A stretch of 64,000 nucleotides of DNA from Mycolicibacterium peregrinum (GTDB taxonomy: Bacteria; Actinomycetota; Actinomycetes; Mycobacteriales; Mycobacteriaceae), in NCBI RefSeq assembly GCF_002102345.1, contig NZ_LQPP01000010.1, positions 1 through 64,000 of the forward strand. Reading direction: 5' to 3'. Positions 50,937 to 59,786 of the stretch are shown here, piece by piece. A model generated the notes under the pieces. That model was given only the letters and a program-made list of their open reading frames with translations, made no database searches and was not told the origin of the DNA. Position 1 is the first letter of the stretch; each line of letters opens with the position of its first letter. The position numbers and the translations under genes are program-made.

Positions 50937-52496
50937 TCAGTTGTCGGGCTCTGCGCTCTCGTCGTCCTCGGGCTCCTCGGCCGGGGCCGCTTCCAAGGGG
51001 ACGCTTTCCGCGCGCGGCGTGCCGACAGTCGACGTGTTGTCGGCCGGTTGTAGGCGGACCACCTGGCCCACCGCCCGGCGCAGCCCGGGCGGTCCTTCTT
51101 TCCGGAAGAACTCACCGATGCGTCCGGCGCGGTACCGCAGCGGGGAGCCGAGCAACTCACCCATCACCACGCCACTGCCGAGTGCCAATGCCGTCGCTGC
51201 CGCGCTCAGCAGGTGTGCAAGCCCCTCACCGAACTTCTCGTCGACGGCGAAGGCGAACACCGCCCAGAACACCGAGAGGCCGGGCAGCATCGGCATGATG
51301 CCGGCGGTGGCCGTCACCAATGCGGGAGACTGCCGCCGAATGGAGATCAACGTCGCCAGGAAACCGACGCCGACGGCCGCGATCCCGGTGGCCGCCCACT
51401 GGCCGAACCCGGCCGTCCCGAGTCCGATCAGCGTCAGCTCCGCCAGACCGGCCGCCAGACCGGCGGTGGGCAATGACCGCAGCGGTGCATAACTGGCCAT
51501 GGTGAGGCAGATCCCGGCCAGCGCGGCACCCACTACCGCCAGGACGATCGGCAGCGGTCCTCTCGGCGTGATGAACGTGCCTGCCGTGTTGACGTGCAGT
51601 TCGATCTGGATACCCAGCAGGGTTGCGGCCTGCAGGGCACCGGTGATGCCCACGACGATTCCCGCGGTGAGAAACACGGCGTCACCGAGCCGCGCGACCG
51701 CGGTGACCATGTAGCCGGTCAACGCGTCCTGCACGGCACCGACCAGGGTCATGCCGGACAGCAGCAACACGATTCCGGTGGCGACGAGCGCGCTGAGACC
51801 CTGACCCGTGTACCGGTAGGCCGCCAGCGCGATCAGAGTCGCGATCGCCGCCCCGACCGCGTGCTGAAAGAAGAACGGCGTGCCGATCCGATTCAGCAGA
51901 CGGCCGACCCGGTCGATCAGCGCAGCCGTCACGGTGGCCAGCAGACAGGTCAACCAGTTGCCGCCCAGCAGCATCGCGATACCGAGCGCGAACCCCGCCC
52001 ACCCGGCGGTCGCGAGCCACCGAGGAAACGGATGCGGGCTCTCGGTCAGCTCGTCCATGGCCTCGTGCGCCTCATCGACGGTGATACCGCCGGAGGTGAT
52101 GCGCCGCACCAGACGGTCGAGTTCGGCCAGCCTGGTGTAGTCGGTCGACCTGGTCCGCACCGCCCGCATGATCGTGACCGGAGGGCTGTCCGTGGTGGGC
52201 AGTGCCGACACGATGATGGTCGCGACGGTGATGTCGACGACGCAGTCGGTCAGCCGGTAAGCCTGGGCGACGTCCTGGGTGGTGGCGACGACGTCCGCGG
52301 TACCCGACCCCGACGAGAGCATCACCTCGGCGAGCCGAATGGTCAGGTCGAGGACCTTGCGGGTGTGTACATCACCCATGCCGGCCGACGCGCGACTGCG
52401 CCGGCCTGCCACCGGTGCCGGATCACGACGCCCACGCAGGGCCATGCGCAGCCCGCCACGCAAGCGGTCCCTGCCGTTCGATCCTTCCTCAGCCAT
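50937..52496 (-). CDS. ThrE-family threonine/serine exporter
   Basis: A 519-residue membrane protein. The N-terminal cytoplasmic ThrE domain (about 45-200) includes LAEVMLSSGSGTADVVATTQDVAQAYRL and TRSTDYTRLAELDRLVRRITSGGI. About ten membrane helices follow (about 160-440), combining the PF06738 and PF12821 halves. The acidic tail (about 480-519) is probably cytoplasmic. The family exports threonine and serine, as in Corynebacterium; M. tuberculosis Rv3737 is the comparable protein. It is transcribed alone. Confidence 0.85.
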   Translation of the reverse strand: MAEEGSNGRDRLRGGLRMALRGRRDPAPVAGRRSRASAGMGDVHTRKVLDLTIRLAEVMLSSGSGTADVVATTQDVAQAYRLTDCVVDITVATIIVSALPTTDSPPVTIMRAVRTRSTDYTRLAELDRLVRRITSGGITVDEAHEAMDELTESPHPFPRWLATAGWAGFALGIAMLLGGNWLTCLLATVTAALIDRVGRLLNRIGTPFFFQHAVGAAIATLIALAAYRYTGQGLSALVATGIVLLLSGMTLVGAVQDALTGYMVTAVARLGDAVFLTAGIVVGITGALQAATLLGIQIELHVNTAGTFITPRGPLPIVLAVVGAALAGICLTMASYAPLRSLPTAGLAAGLAELTLIGLGTAGFGQWAATGIAAVGVGFLATLISIRRQSPALVTATAGIMPMLPGLSVFWAVFAFAVDEKFGEGLAHLLSAAATALALGSGVVMGELLGSPLRYRAGRIGEFFRKEGPPGLRRAVGQVVRLQPADNTSTVGTPRAESVPLEAAPAEEPEDDESAEPDN

Positions 52497-52561
52497 TTGT
52501 GTGCAGCGTAGTCATGAACCGCCGCGGGCCGGTGGAAGCCGGGCTGCCCAGTCGGTTCAGG

Positions 52562-53218
52562 TCACCCGGCGCGGTCGGCAGCCCGGATCACATCGGAGCC
52601 GACAAAGGTGAAGATCTGGGCGCCCGGTGTCAGCGGTTCGGGTGACCCGGCGAAGCGGTGGGCTCCGACGCCGTAACTCACATCCGGCTGCGACACCCAG
52701 ACCAGATCGAAACCGAGCTCGTCAAACCAGTTGAGGATCAACGGAACCCGGTCCGGAACGGTGCGGCCGCGAGTCCACAGCACCGTGCCGCCGGTTCTGG
52801 TCAGCTGAGGCAGGAAGCCGATGGTCCGCTCGATGTCCGCATCGGTGATGTTGCCGAAGATGCCGCACGCCACGACGATGTCGGCGGGGACCAGGTCCTG
52901 GTATCGGTCGATCAGAGCGGCATCGCCCGTCACCACCTCGACCCCGGTCAGCCCGTACCGGTCCACGGTTTCGGCGGCGATCTCGGCGTTGCGGGGATCC
53001 AACTCGACCAGGCGCGCCCGAACGTCGTCGCGTCGCGGATGGTCGGTCAGCACTTCGAGTAGATCGCGCCCCTGCCCGGCGCACAGGCTGACGACCCGCA
53101 GCGGGCCCGCCGGAGCATCGTCCAGCGCCTGCCGGATCAAGGTCTGCACCGCGCGAAGCCGGTGTGCCAGTGCCGAATCCGGCCGGTCGTAGTCGTCGTG
53201 CCAGCTGTGCCAATCCAC
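52562..53218 (-). CDS. SAM-dependent methyltransferase, small-molecule type
   Basis: A 218-residue class I methyltransferase. It starts MDWHSWHDDYDRPDSALAHRL, a sequence common to an actinobacterial group. It then has PLRVVSLCAGQGRDLLEVLTDHP (SAM motif I, about residue 40), ARLVELDPRNAEIAAETV (motif II) and DIVVACGIFGNITDADIERT. The GTG at 53218 is the only start that gives the WHxWHDDYD opening. Substrate unknown. A long perfect hairpin lies 26 bases upstream. Confidence 0.75.
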   Translation of the reverse strand: MDWHSWHDDYDRPDSALAHRLRAVQTLIRQALDDAPAGPLRVVSLCAGQGRDLLEVLTDHPRRDDVRARLVELDPRNAEIAAETVDRYGLTGVEVVTGDAALIDRYQDLVPADIVVACGIFGNITDADIERTIGFLPQLTRTGGTVLWTRGRTVPDRVPLILNWFDELGFDLVWVSQPDVSYGVGAHRFAGSPEPLTPGAQIFTFVGSDVIRAADRAG

Positions 53219-53243
53219 GACCGAACCGTAACGCCACCGCGCT

Positions 53244-53278
53244 CTCGGATGGTGCCGCCGCGGGCGGCACCATCCGAG
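53244..53278. terminator. Perfect 16-base-pair hairpin
   Basis: CTCGGATGGTGCCGCC (53244-53259) pairs exactly with GGCGGCACCATCCGAG (53263-53278) around GCG. It lies 125 bases after the DUF2278 gene and 26 before the methyltransferase start on the same strand, with a smaller CTGCGC/GCGCAG hairpin beside it. Probably an intrinsic terminator of the T-less mycobacterial kind. Confidence 0.6.
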
Positions 53279-53402
53279 CACGCTTGACTGCGCCCCGCTT
53301 CGCGCAGGGTGAATCACGCAGGTAACGAGCGGTATTCGAGCACACGAGCAGGTGCCTTCGGAGCGCGGCGAGGGTTTACCGCGGCGTGATGAATACTGGC
53401 AG

Positions 53403-54434
53403 CTACCGCTGGAACCGCACATAGCGGTCCACGGCGGCCGCATCGCCTCGGGAGTACGTGACGCTGTCCACCTGAGCGCCGTGATCGTCGACCAGCAGAA
53501 GGTTTCCCCCGGAGTTGCCGAGCTGTGCGCCGGACCCGTCGAGCACGACGACGGCCGAGGCACCACCGGCCAGGTCGGCATCCAGCTTGCTCTCCCGACC
53601 GTTGCGGTCGACCAGACGCCAACCGTGCAATGACACCGCCTCGGTGGCGTAGTTGCCGATCACCACCGCTTCGTGTCCGGGGTCCGGACCGGCGGGATTG
53701 ATCAGCGCCCGTTCCAGATACGCCAGGCCGGGAGTCACCTGACCACCGCCCGCGGCCGGCCCCACCAACCGGGACAGTGGCTGCGCACCCGGTGCGGCGT
53801 CGCCCTGTGGGTCGGTGGGTACCCGCTGGGTCTGAAAGGCGAGCAGGATGGCAACGACACGATCGGGGAAGGCCAGCAGCAGACCGCCGTCGTGGAAGGC
53901 CCCGTTGTCCCCGGCATGCGCGCCGACATTGCCCTGGTTCATGTGGATGTCGTGAACACCGTGCAGGCCGTCGGTGTTACCGAAGTCGGCGTCGATGGGC
54001 ATGTGCATGTTGCGGTCGAACTTCGCGCCGAACGCGTAGAGTTCGCCGCCCGCGGATTGGCATTGGGTCAGGTACAAACCCAGAAGGTCTTGCAGGTCAT
54101 CGGCATTCGCGCTACCGCTGGGTGGAAGCGCCCGGCCGAGGGCGAAGTCGAACAACGGAGCTTTCACGTAGTCCAACGAAGACGCTGACGTGCCTGGGGT
54201 GACAGAGAAGCCGGACGCCACCGCACTCAGTCCGTTGACGACCGGGTGCCCGACCAGTGGATCCACCATCCAGAAGACGACCTCGCTGCCGTCGTTGGAT
54301 TCGACGTTGACCGCGACCCGCCACGGTTGTCCGGAGTCGTCAACCGCCCGGATCTGCAGGTGCGGGGTTGACCGCCCGTCTTCCCTGACGAACCGGTCCG
54401 GTCGTGCGCGCAGAACGCCGTAAGTGATCGTCAT
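53403..54434 (-). CDS. DUF2278 (YukJ-like) protein with C-terminal lamin-tail domain
   Basis: A 343-residue protein. Residues about 1-225 match DUF2278 (YukJ): ITYGVLRARPDRFVRED, STPHLQIRAVDDSGQPWRVAVNV, then KFDRNMHMPIDADFGNTDGLHGVHDIHMNQGN, rich in His and Asp, and ILLAFQTQRVPTD. Residues about 245-343 resemble a lamin-tail (LTD) beta sandwich: EAVVIGNYATEAVSLHGWRLVDRNGRE, DSVTYSRGDA. No signal peptide. The His/Asp-rich island suggests metal binding or nuclease-like activity, unproven. The ATG at 54434 follows GGAGGAG. The shared 28-base motif lies 81 bases upstream. Confidence 0.75.
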   Translation of the reverse strand: MTITYGVLRARPDRFVREDGRSTPHLQIRAVDDSGQPWRVAVNVESNDGSEVVFWMVDPLVGHPVVNGLSAVASGFSVTPGTSASSLDYVKAPLFDFALGRALPPSGSANADDLQDLLGLYLTQCQSAGGELYAFGAKFDRNMHMPIDADFGNTDGLHGVHDIHMNQGNVGAHAGDNGAFHDGGLLLAFPDRVVAILLAFQTQRVPTDPQGDAAPGAQPLSRLVGPAAGGGQVTPGLAYLERALINPAGPDPGHEAVVIGNYATEAVSLHGWRLVDRNGRESKLDADLAGGASAVVVLDGSGAQLGNSGGNLLLVDDHGAQVDSVTYSRGDAAAVDRYVRFQR

Positions 54435-54514
54435 GATGGACTCCTCCGTTTCGATGCCGACACAAGGACTTTCATGTGCCTGCACCCGCAGAAACTATCG
54501 GCCCGACGTGGTGC

Positions 54515-54542
54515 GGACACGCGTAGCGGACTACCCGAAACG
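54515..54542 (-). promoter_or_regulatory. Conserved 28-base upstream motif, copy 2
   Basis: Second copy of the motif at 46561-46588, 25 of 28 bases identical, same strand. The minus-strand core is GTAGTCCGCTACGCG after CGTTTCGG. It lies 81 bases before the DUF2278 start, nearly the same distance as copy 1 from its gene. Confidence 0.55.
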
Positions 54543-54553
54543 GAGAACCGCGA

Positions 54554-55477
54554 CTATCTGCCGTGGGAGGCGAAGAACTGCCCGGAGGCATCCGAGGCGT
54601 CGAAGGCATGGCTGGCGGCCCCGACAGACTGCACGGGAAGGATCTCGGGTACGCCCGGCCACGTGTGCCCACCCCCGTCGACCCGCATGAACACCACCGA
54701 CGTTCCGCCGGCACAGCCGTCGGAGGCGATGCGGTGGGTTTCTGTGCCGTCGCCGGTGCTGGGCAGCACCTCGTCCGAGGGGGCCGGGCAGCCGTTGATC
54801 TGGCGCCACCGGTCCACCATCGCCGGCCCGGACACCACGGCGCTGCCTCCGCCCCGCCCTGTCATCGGCCCGCCGTTGAACGGCACGACCGGGTCGGCCG
54901 TCCCGTAGGTGGCCAGGACCGAGACGGGCCTGGAGGGATTGCAGCCGACATTTGTCCCCAACGTGCCCGCCACCGGGGCGATCGCGGCGAACAGGTCGGC
55001 GCGATCACACGCCAGCCGGTTGGCCATGAACCCACCTGCCGACAGACCCGTGGCATATACCCGGCCGCGCGGGATGCCGTTCTCGGCGACCAGGCGATCG
55101 ACGAGGGTCGAGATGAACCCGACATCGTCGACCCCCTGACGGTCGGGCACCGAGGCGCCGCGGCCGTCGGCCCAGCTGTAATCGATGCCATCGGGGTAGA
55201 CCACAGCGAACCCGTAGGCGTCGGCCACCCCGTCGTAATGGGTGAGCGCCGCCTGATCGGCTCCGGTCGCCCCGGCGGCGTGCAGATTGACCACCAGCCC
55301 GGAAGGTGGGCCCCCGGCCGGCAGGTGGAGCCGGTAGGTGCGCATCGTGCCGCCGAAGTCGATCTGCGCCGACGGTAAGGGCGCGGCCAACGCGGGCGGT
55401 GGCGCGACCGCACATCCCAACAGCGCGACGAGCGCGGCGGATACCACTGTTCTGAGCCGTCCCGGTGTGAAAAGCAC
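54554..55477 (-). CDS. Exported PHB-depolymerase/feruloyl-esterase-like hydrolase (LpqC-like)
   Basis: A protein of about 307 residues. A signal sequence (VVSAALVALLGCAVAPPPALA) contains a possible lipobox LLGC. The esterase domain shows GLVVNLHAAGATG (oxyanion loop), nucleophile GLSAGGFMANRLACDR, ATYGTADPVVPFNGG with the Asp, and DGGGHTWPG with the His, the pattern of poly(3-hydroxybutyrate) depolymerase/LpqC-type enzymes. The GTG at 55477 is chosen since a good promoter places the transcript start only a few bases before it; the open frame extends to 55576. Confidence 0.75.
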   Translation of the reverse strand: MLFTPGRLRTVVSAALVALLGCAVAPPPALAAPLPSAQIDFGGTMRTYRLHLPAGGPPSGLVVNLHAAGATGADQAALTHYDGVADAYGFAVVYPDGIDYSWADGRGASVPDRQGVDDVGFISTLVDRLVAENGIPRGRVYATGLSAGGFMANRLACDRADLFAAIAPVAGTLGTNVGCNPSRPVSVLATYGTADPVVPFNGGPMTGRGGGSAVVSGPAMVDRWRQINGCPAPSDEVLPSTGDGTETHRIASDGCAGGTSVVFMRVDGGGHTWPGVPEILPVQSVGAASHAFDASDASGQFFASHGR

Positions 55478-55487
55478 CGGGGCAGAG

Positions 55488-55515
55488 TAGATATCACGGG
55501 CGAACTCTTGGGCAA
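55488..55515 (-). promoter_or_regulatory. Promoter of the LpqC-like gene, near leaderless
   Basis: On the minus strand, TTGCCC (55510-55515) and TATCTA (55488-55493) are 16 bases apart, placing the start of transcription about 3-6 bases before the GTG at 55477. Just upstream, CCGGTAGGT occurs twice with a 15-base period (55525-55533 and 55540-55548), a possible activator site. Confidence 0.45.
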
Positions 55516-55670
55516 CGCCAGGTGACCTACCGGAGAAAAACCTACCGGTAACCGTCGCCATCCGCTTCCACGCCATCCGGCCCCCACCGATTCGTCGTCC
55601 AGCAAACGAAGTCCCGACGCTACCCGTTCGCTGTGACCGGCGGGGCGAGATAACCGGATTCGGCCGCCGA

Positions 55671-56684
55671 TCAGACGGTCAGGACCATGCGGTAGCGCGC
55701 CTGTCCCTGCTCCATGGCGGCGTAGGCGCTGGGCGCCTCAACTAGCGGGCGCTCCTCGATCCGGGCCCGCACCCCCGACAACACCGCGAAGTGCATGGTC
55801 TCTTCGACGTCACGTGCGGTTCCGGACGGGTGCCCGGAGATTGTCAGCGCGGGCTGGATCAGTTGCACCGGGCTGATGGGCAACGGATCGGCGGACACCC
55901 CGATCGCCACCAATTCGCCGCGGGGCGCCAGCCCGCCCACCGTCTCGGCCATCGCCTGCGAATTCCCCACCGTGGCCAGAACCACGGCCGCGCCGCCCAG
56001 GTCCCGCAGCGCTGCGCTGACGTCGCCCGCGGTCGAGTCGATGTAGTGCCGGGCCCCCAACGCTCGCGCATCGGCTTCCTTGCCGGGGCCCCGGGCGATC
56101 GCGACCGTCTCGAAGCCCATCGCGTGCGCGAACTGCAGACCGAGATGCCCCAGGCCACCCACACCCAGGACCGCGACCACGTCGCCGGGCCGGGCCCGGG
56201 TGTGACGGAGCGCGTTGTAGGTCGTCACCCCGGCGCAGCCCATCGGAGCGGCCTCGGCGAAGGAAAGTTCGTCAGGGATCCGGGCGAGGGCGTTGGCCGG
56301 CACCGTGACGGATTCCGCGTATCCGCCCGGATAGTGCAGGCTCGGCACCTGGCCCTTCTCGCAGACGATGAAATCGCCCTTCCGACAAGGAACACAGACG
56401 CCGCAGTGCCCGCCGAACCAGCCGATCGCCACCCGGTCCCCCACCGCGAAATCGGTGACGCCCGCGCCCACTTCGGCGATGGTGCCGGCGATCTCATGGC
56501 CCGGTGTCACCGGCCACGCGATGCCCGGGAATCCGCCGTTGAGAATGGCCCGGTCGGTGCCGCAGACCCCACAGGCGGCCACGGCGACCCGGACCTGTCC
56601 CCGATCGGGCGAGAGGGTCTGAGCGTCAACGAGTTCCAGGGTGCCGCCAGCTGATTGGACGTGAACAGCTCGATGAGTGGCCAT
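55671..56684 (-). CDS. Zinc-dependent alcohol dehydrogenase
   Basis: A 337-residue medium-chain dehydrogenase. The catalytic zinc site is Cys in AACGVCGTD (residues 33-41) and His-Glu in TPGHEIAG near 59. The structural zinc has the four-Cys loop GHCGVCVPCRKGDFIVCE at about 91-108. The NAD(P) site is VVAVLGVGGLGHLGLQFAHA near 165. It best resembles AdhA/CAD-like enzymes with broad alcohol or aldehyde substrates. The ATG at 56684 is preferred over one six codons upstream. It lies 75 bases after the MPI-like gene and may extend that operon. Confidence 0.85.
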   Translation of the reverse strand: MATHRAVHVQSAGGTLELVDAQTLSPDRGQVRVAVAACGVCGTDRAILNGGFPGIAWPVTPGHEIAGTIAEVGAGVTDFAVGDRVAIGWFGGHCGVCVPCRKGDFIVCEKGQVPSLHYPGGYAESVTVPANALARIPDELSFAEAAPMGCAGVTTYNALRHTRARPGDVVAVLGVGGLGHLGLQFAHAMGFETVAIARGPGKEADARALGARHYIDSTAGDVSAALRDLGGAAVVLATVGNSQAMAETVGGLAPRGELVAIGVSADPLPISPVQLIQPALTISGHPSGTARDVEETMHFAVLSGVRARIEERPLVEAPSAYAAMEQGQARYRMVLTV

Positions 56685-56759
56685 GTGAATCCTTACTGTC
56701 ACCGTCGGGATGTCTCGCCATCATGAACCGTCGACGGCCCGCTTGGCCAGGGTCTGCGC

Positions 56760-57416
56760 TCAGCCCAGGACGAACGGCAGCTGTACCGCGGTCTCCCCGA
56801 GAGCGGTCAGCTCCAGATCTGTCGGCGCCCGCCTGCCGGTCGCCAGCCGCAGGATGTCGTCATCGGAGAACTCCGCGGGGAACCGCGCGCCCGTGATGTC
56901 CCCCAACATCGCGCGCGAGCGGGCCAGCCCCGCCGCCGGTGGGCCCGGCACCCCCGGCAGGTGCGCGACCAGATCAAGGTGGTGAAGCGTCCATTCGAGG
57001 ACGTAGGCGTCGAGGTAGTCGCCGACGGTGAGAACCTGTCCCTGCGTGCCTACCCGAGCGTGCGGGTCGGCAAGGTCAGCGGCCCGTTCCGCGGCCGAGC
57101 CCACGTCGTCGAGATGAAACTTGAGCAGGGCCGGATCCCCGTATGCCGCGGCCAATCTGACGGTCAGCGCGTCGAGAGGATCCTCGCCCGTCGGAGGCGT
57201 TCGGCTGACCTCCCAGTAGGTCAGTGCGTCACGGGTCACTTCGGCATCGGTCGGGGTGACCAGGGTGATCAACACATCCTGGGCATCAATGACCAGGTGG
57301 CACAACAGATCTCGAACCAACCACCCCGCACAGCCGGAGGGCTGAGCGAAATTCCGGGGATCGAGTGCGGCAACCGCGGCACGCAGCGCCGCCCACGAAT
57401 CCGAGAACTGACCCAC
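56760..57416 (-). CDS. Mycothiol-dependent maleylpyruvate isomerase-like DinB protein
   Basis: A 218-residue DinB-superfamily protein. SGCAGWLVRDLLCHLVIDAQD near residue 27 and EWTLHHLDLVAHLPG near 140 carry the metal-site His residues. The C-terminal part (about 160-218) shows FSDDDILRLATGRRAPTDLE, as in mycothiol-linked family members. It starts with GTG at 57416, nine bases after the cyanase gene, so the two are surely co-transcribed. A thiol-transfer role near an enzyme of cyanate breakdown is suggestive, but no substrate is known. Confidence 0.7.
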   Translation of the reverse strand: MGQFSDSWAALRAAVAALDPRNFAQPSGCAGWLVRDLLCHLVIDAQDVLITLVTPTDAEVTRDALTYWEVSRTPPTGEDPLDALTVRLAAAYGDPALLKFHLDDVGSAAERAADLADPHARVGTQGQVLTVGDYLDAYVLEWTLHHLDLVAHLPGVPGPPAAGLARSRAMLGDITGARFPAEFSDDDILRLATGRRAPTDLELTALGETAVQLPFVLG

Positions 57417-57425
57417 AATTGCAAA

Positions 57426-57893
57426 CTAGCAGCGGACCACTCGCTCGGCCGCAGTCCAGTCGTAGGGCAGGAATTTGCCGTCGAACGTCACCACCACGCG
57501 GTCACCGGCAGGATGCGGCTTGCGCTGCACGTCGACGCTGAAGTTGATGGCGCTCATGATGCCGTCACCGAACTGTTCGTGGATGACTTCCTTGAGCGCA
57601 CCGCCGTAGACCTGGAGCGCCTCATAGAACCGGTAGATGGTGGGATCGGTGGGCACGGCCGTCGGCAGTCCACCCCGCATCGGGACCGCGGCCAGTACCG
57701 GAATCACCGACTCGTCCAATCCGAGCAGGTCCACGATGATCCTGCCGGACTCGGCCGGCACCGGGTGCTGCCCGAGCAGGGCGGACACCGTCCATACCAC
57801 GGGTCTGTCGATGGCGTCGGCCAGCTGCTGCCACGTCAGCCCCTTGGTCAGGCGGGCTTCTACGATCGCGGCGGTGATCTCGTCTCTGCTCAT
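57426..57893 (-). CDS. cynS: Cyanate hydratase (cyanase)
   Basis: A 155-residue cyanase, which converts cyanate and bicarbonate to ammonia and carbon dioxide as a decamer. The N-terminal helical, HTH-like domain (ITAAIVEARLTKGLTWQQLADAI) is followed by the catalytic domain. Arg88, Glu91 (PTIYRFYEALQVYG) and Ser114 (GIMSAINFSVDV) correspond to E. coli Arg96, Glu99 and Ser122. The ATG at 57893 fits the family length. It sits between a fatty-acyl-AMP ligase gene 27 bases upstream and an MPI-like gene, with no cynT or cynR nearby. Confidence 0.93.
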   Translation of the reverse strand: MSRDEITAAIVEARLTKGLTWQQLADAIDRPVVWTVSALLGQHPVPAESGRIIVDLLGLDESVIPVLAAVPMRGGLPTAVPTDPTIYRFYEALQVYGGALKEVIHEQFGDGIMSAINFSVDVQRKPHPAGDRVVVTFDGKFLPYDWTAAERVVRC

Positions 57894-57920
57894 ACCAGCC
57901 AGCATGCCCGCGGCGAACGG

Positions 57921-59777
57921 TCACCGCACGCCCAAGGTGCCCTCCAGATACTCACCGCGGCAGGCCACCCGGGCCAGCTTGCCGCTGGTGGTCCTCGGAA
58001 TCGCGCCTGCCGGCAGGAATCGCAGATCCGCCACGGTCAATCCGTGTCGGTCGGACACCGCCGCGCGGATGGCCCGACCGGCTTCCTCCGGATCGGCCTG
58101 TTTGGTGCGGGCGGCACGTTCGGCGATCACCACCAACCGCGCACCGTCACCGTCGCCGTCGGGAGTGACGGTGAATGCCGTGACATAACCGCGCCGGACC
58201 AGTGGCGACGCGTCCGCCACGGTGGCCTCGATGTCCTGCGGATAGTGACTGCGACCGTCGATCCGCACCAGGTCGGCCATCCGCCCGGTCACATAGAACT
58301 GCCCCTCGAAATACACCCCGAGATCACCGGTCCGCAGCCAGGTGGCGTCGTCGGGCAGCCCCGCGGCGTGACTGCCGGAGGCCAGACGCGAATGCAACGA
58401 CACCCCGAACACCTTGCTCGTCTCCTCGGGGCGGTCCCAGTAACCCCGACCAATGTTGTTGCCGTGCAACCAGATCTCCCCGACCTCACCGTCGGGCACT
58501 TCCTCGGAGGGGCCGTCGGCTGTCGCGGGGTCGACGATCACCGCCCACAAGCTGCGGGCCGGATGACCGCACGACACATGTGCGACGGCACCCTCGGCGT
58601 CGGCGCTGACGCGCACGGCCCGACCCAGGGTCAGCTGGTCACGGTCGAAGTAGACCACCGACGCCTGCTCGGCCGGGGCGATCGTCGAGATCAGCAGCGT
58701 CGCCTCGGCGATGCCGTACGACGGCTTGAACGCTGTCGGCGGCAGCCCGTACGGCGCGAACACCTCGTTGAAGGCCGTGATGACCTCAGGGATTACGGGC
58801 TCGGAACCGATGATGAGCACCACATTGCTCAGATCGATGTCCTCCCCCTCGGCGGGAACGCCGCGCTGCGCGGTCCATTCGTAGGCGAAGTTCGGTGCGG
58901 CGGTGATCACGCGGCCGTGTTTCGAGGCGTCGGACATCGCACGGATCCATCTCTGGGGCCGGCGGATGAACGCTGTCGGTGACATCAGCGTCGAGTGCCC
59001 GCCGTAGACCGCGGGAAACCCGATCATCGAAAGGCCCATATCGTGATAGAGCGGTAACCAGCTGAGGCCGTGGGTGTTTCGGTTCAACAGATCGATGGAC
59101 AGGATCATCTGCAGCAGGTTGGTGCCGACCGCGCGGTGGGTGATCTCCACCCCGACGGGTGGGCGGGTCGAGCCCGAGGTGTACTGCAGGTGAGAGATGT
59201 CGTCGGGATCGACCGAGATCGGGGTGAACCCGTCGCCCTCCGAATCGGGAATCTCGTCGATGAGCTCGACCCGGGGCCGCAACGTGTCCGGCATCGTTGC
59301 GAGAAACTCCCGCACGGCGGCATCGCCCGCGGCGGTGGTGAGCACCGTGGTCGGCCGCGAGTCCAGCAGCGCGGTCTCGAGGCGTTCGGCGTGCCCCTGC
59401 AGTTCCGGTGCGAACAGCGGCACGGCGATGTTGCCGGCCTTGATCGCCGCGAAGAACCCGACGACATAGTCCAGCCCTTGGGGCGCGAGGATGGCGACGC
59501 GGTCACCGCTTCCGGCCACCTGCTGCAGCCGCGCTGCGACGGCCCGCAGCCGCACGCCCAGCTGCGTCCAGGTCAGCTCGATGACCTCTTCCTCGGCGTG
59601 ACCGTGATCGAGGTAGCGGTAGGCGACCAGGTCCGGAACGTGGGCGATGTTGCGGTCGATCAGCGATATCAGGGTGGTGCCCGGGGGCAGCACGATGCCG
59701 CCGTTCTCGTCCAGGCAGTCCTCGATGCGGAGCAGGCCTGCCGGGGCCTCGTATTGAACCTGAGTGCCGCTGTCCAT
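57921..59777 (-). CDS. Fatty-acyl-AMP ligase (FadD32-like FAAL)
   Basis: A 618-residue adenylate-forming enzyme of the FAAL class, which activates long-chain fatty acids as acyl-adenylates for transfer to carrier proteins or synthases. The P-loop is YTSGSTRPPVGVEITH near residue 198; further motifs are SWLPLYHDMGLSMIGFPAVYGG, SYGIAEATLLIST, TWLRTGDLGVYFEGQFYVTGRMADLVRIDG and PRTTSGKLARVACR with the catalytic Lys. FAALs usually neighbour polyketide synthases; none is seen here. It lies nine bases after the SRPBCC gene in a leftward operon. Confidence 0.88.
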   Translation of the reverse strand: MDSGTQVQYEAPAGLLRIEDCLDENGGIVLPPGTTLISLIDRNIAHVPDLVAYRYLDHGHAEEEVIELTWTQLGVRLRAVAARLQQVAGSGDRVAILAPQGLDYVVGFFAAIKAGNIAVPLFAPELQGHAERLETALLDSRPTTVLTTAAGDAAVREFLATMPDTLRPRVELIDEIPDSEGDGFTPISVDPDDISHLQYTSGSTRPPVGVEITHRAVGTNLLQMILSIDLLNRNTHGLSWLPLYHDMGLSMIGFPAVYGGHSTLMSPTAFIRRPQRWIRAMSDASKHGRVITAAPNFAYEWTAQRGVPAEGEDIDLSNVVLIIGSEPVIPEVITAFNEVFAPYGLPPTAFKPSYGIAEATLLISTIAPAEQASVVYFDRDQLTLGRAVRVSADAEGAVAHVSCGHPARSLWAVIVDPATADGPSEEVPDGEVGEIWLHGNNIGRGYWDRPEETSKVFGVSLHSRLASGSHAAGLPDDATWLRTGDLGVYFEGQFYVTGRMADLVRIDGRSHYPQDIEATVADASPLVRRGYVTAFTVTPDGDGDGARLVVIAERAARTKQADPEEAGRAIRAAVSDRHGLTVADLRFLPAGAIPRTTSGKLARVACRGEYLEGTLGVR

Positions 59778-59786
59778 GCCCGCAGT

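Noticed and set aside
56961..58982. Open frame of 673 codons on the plus strand across MPI, cynS and FAAL
   Set aside because: It spans three well-supported genes on the other strand and their junctions, with His/Arg/Gly-rich low-meaning sequence. It is a shadow.
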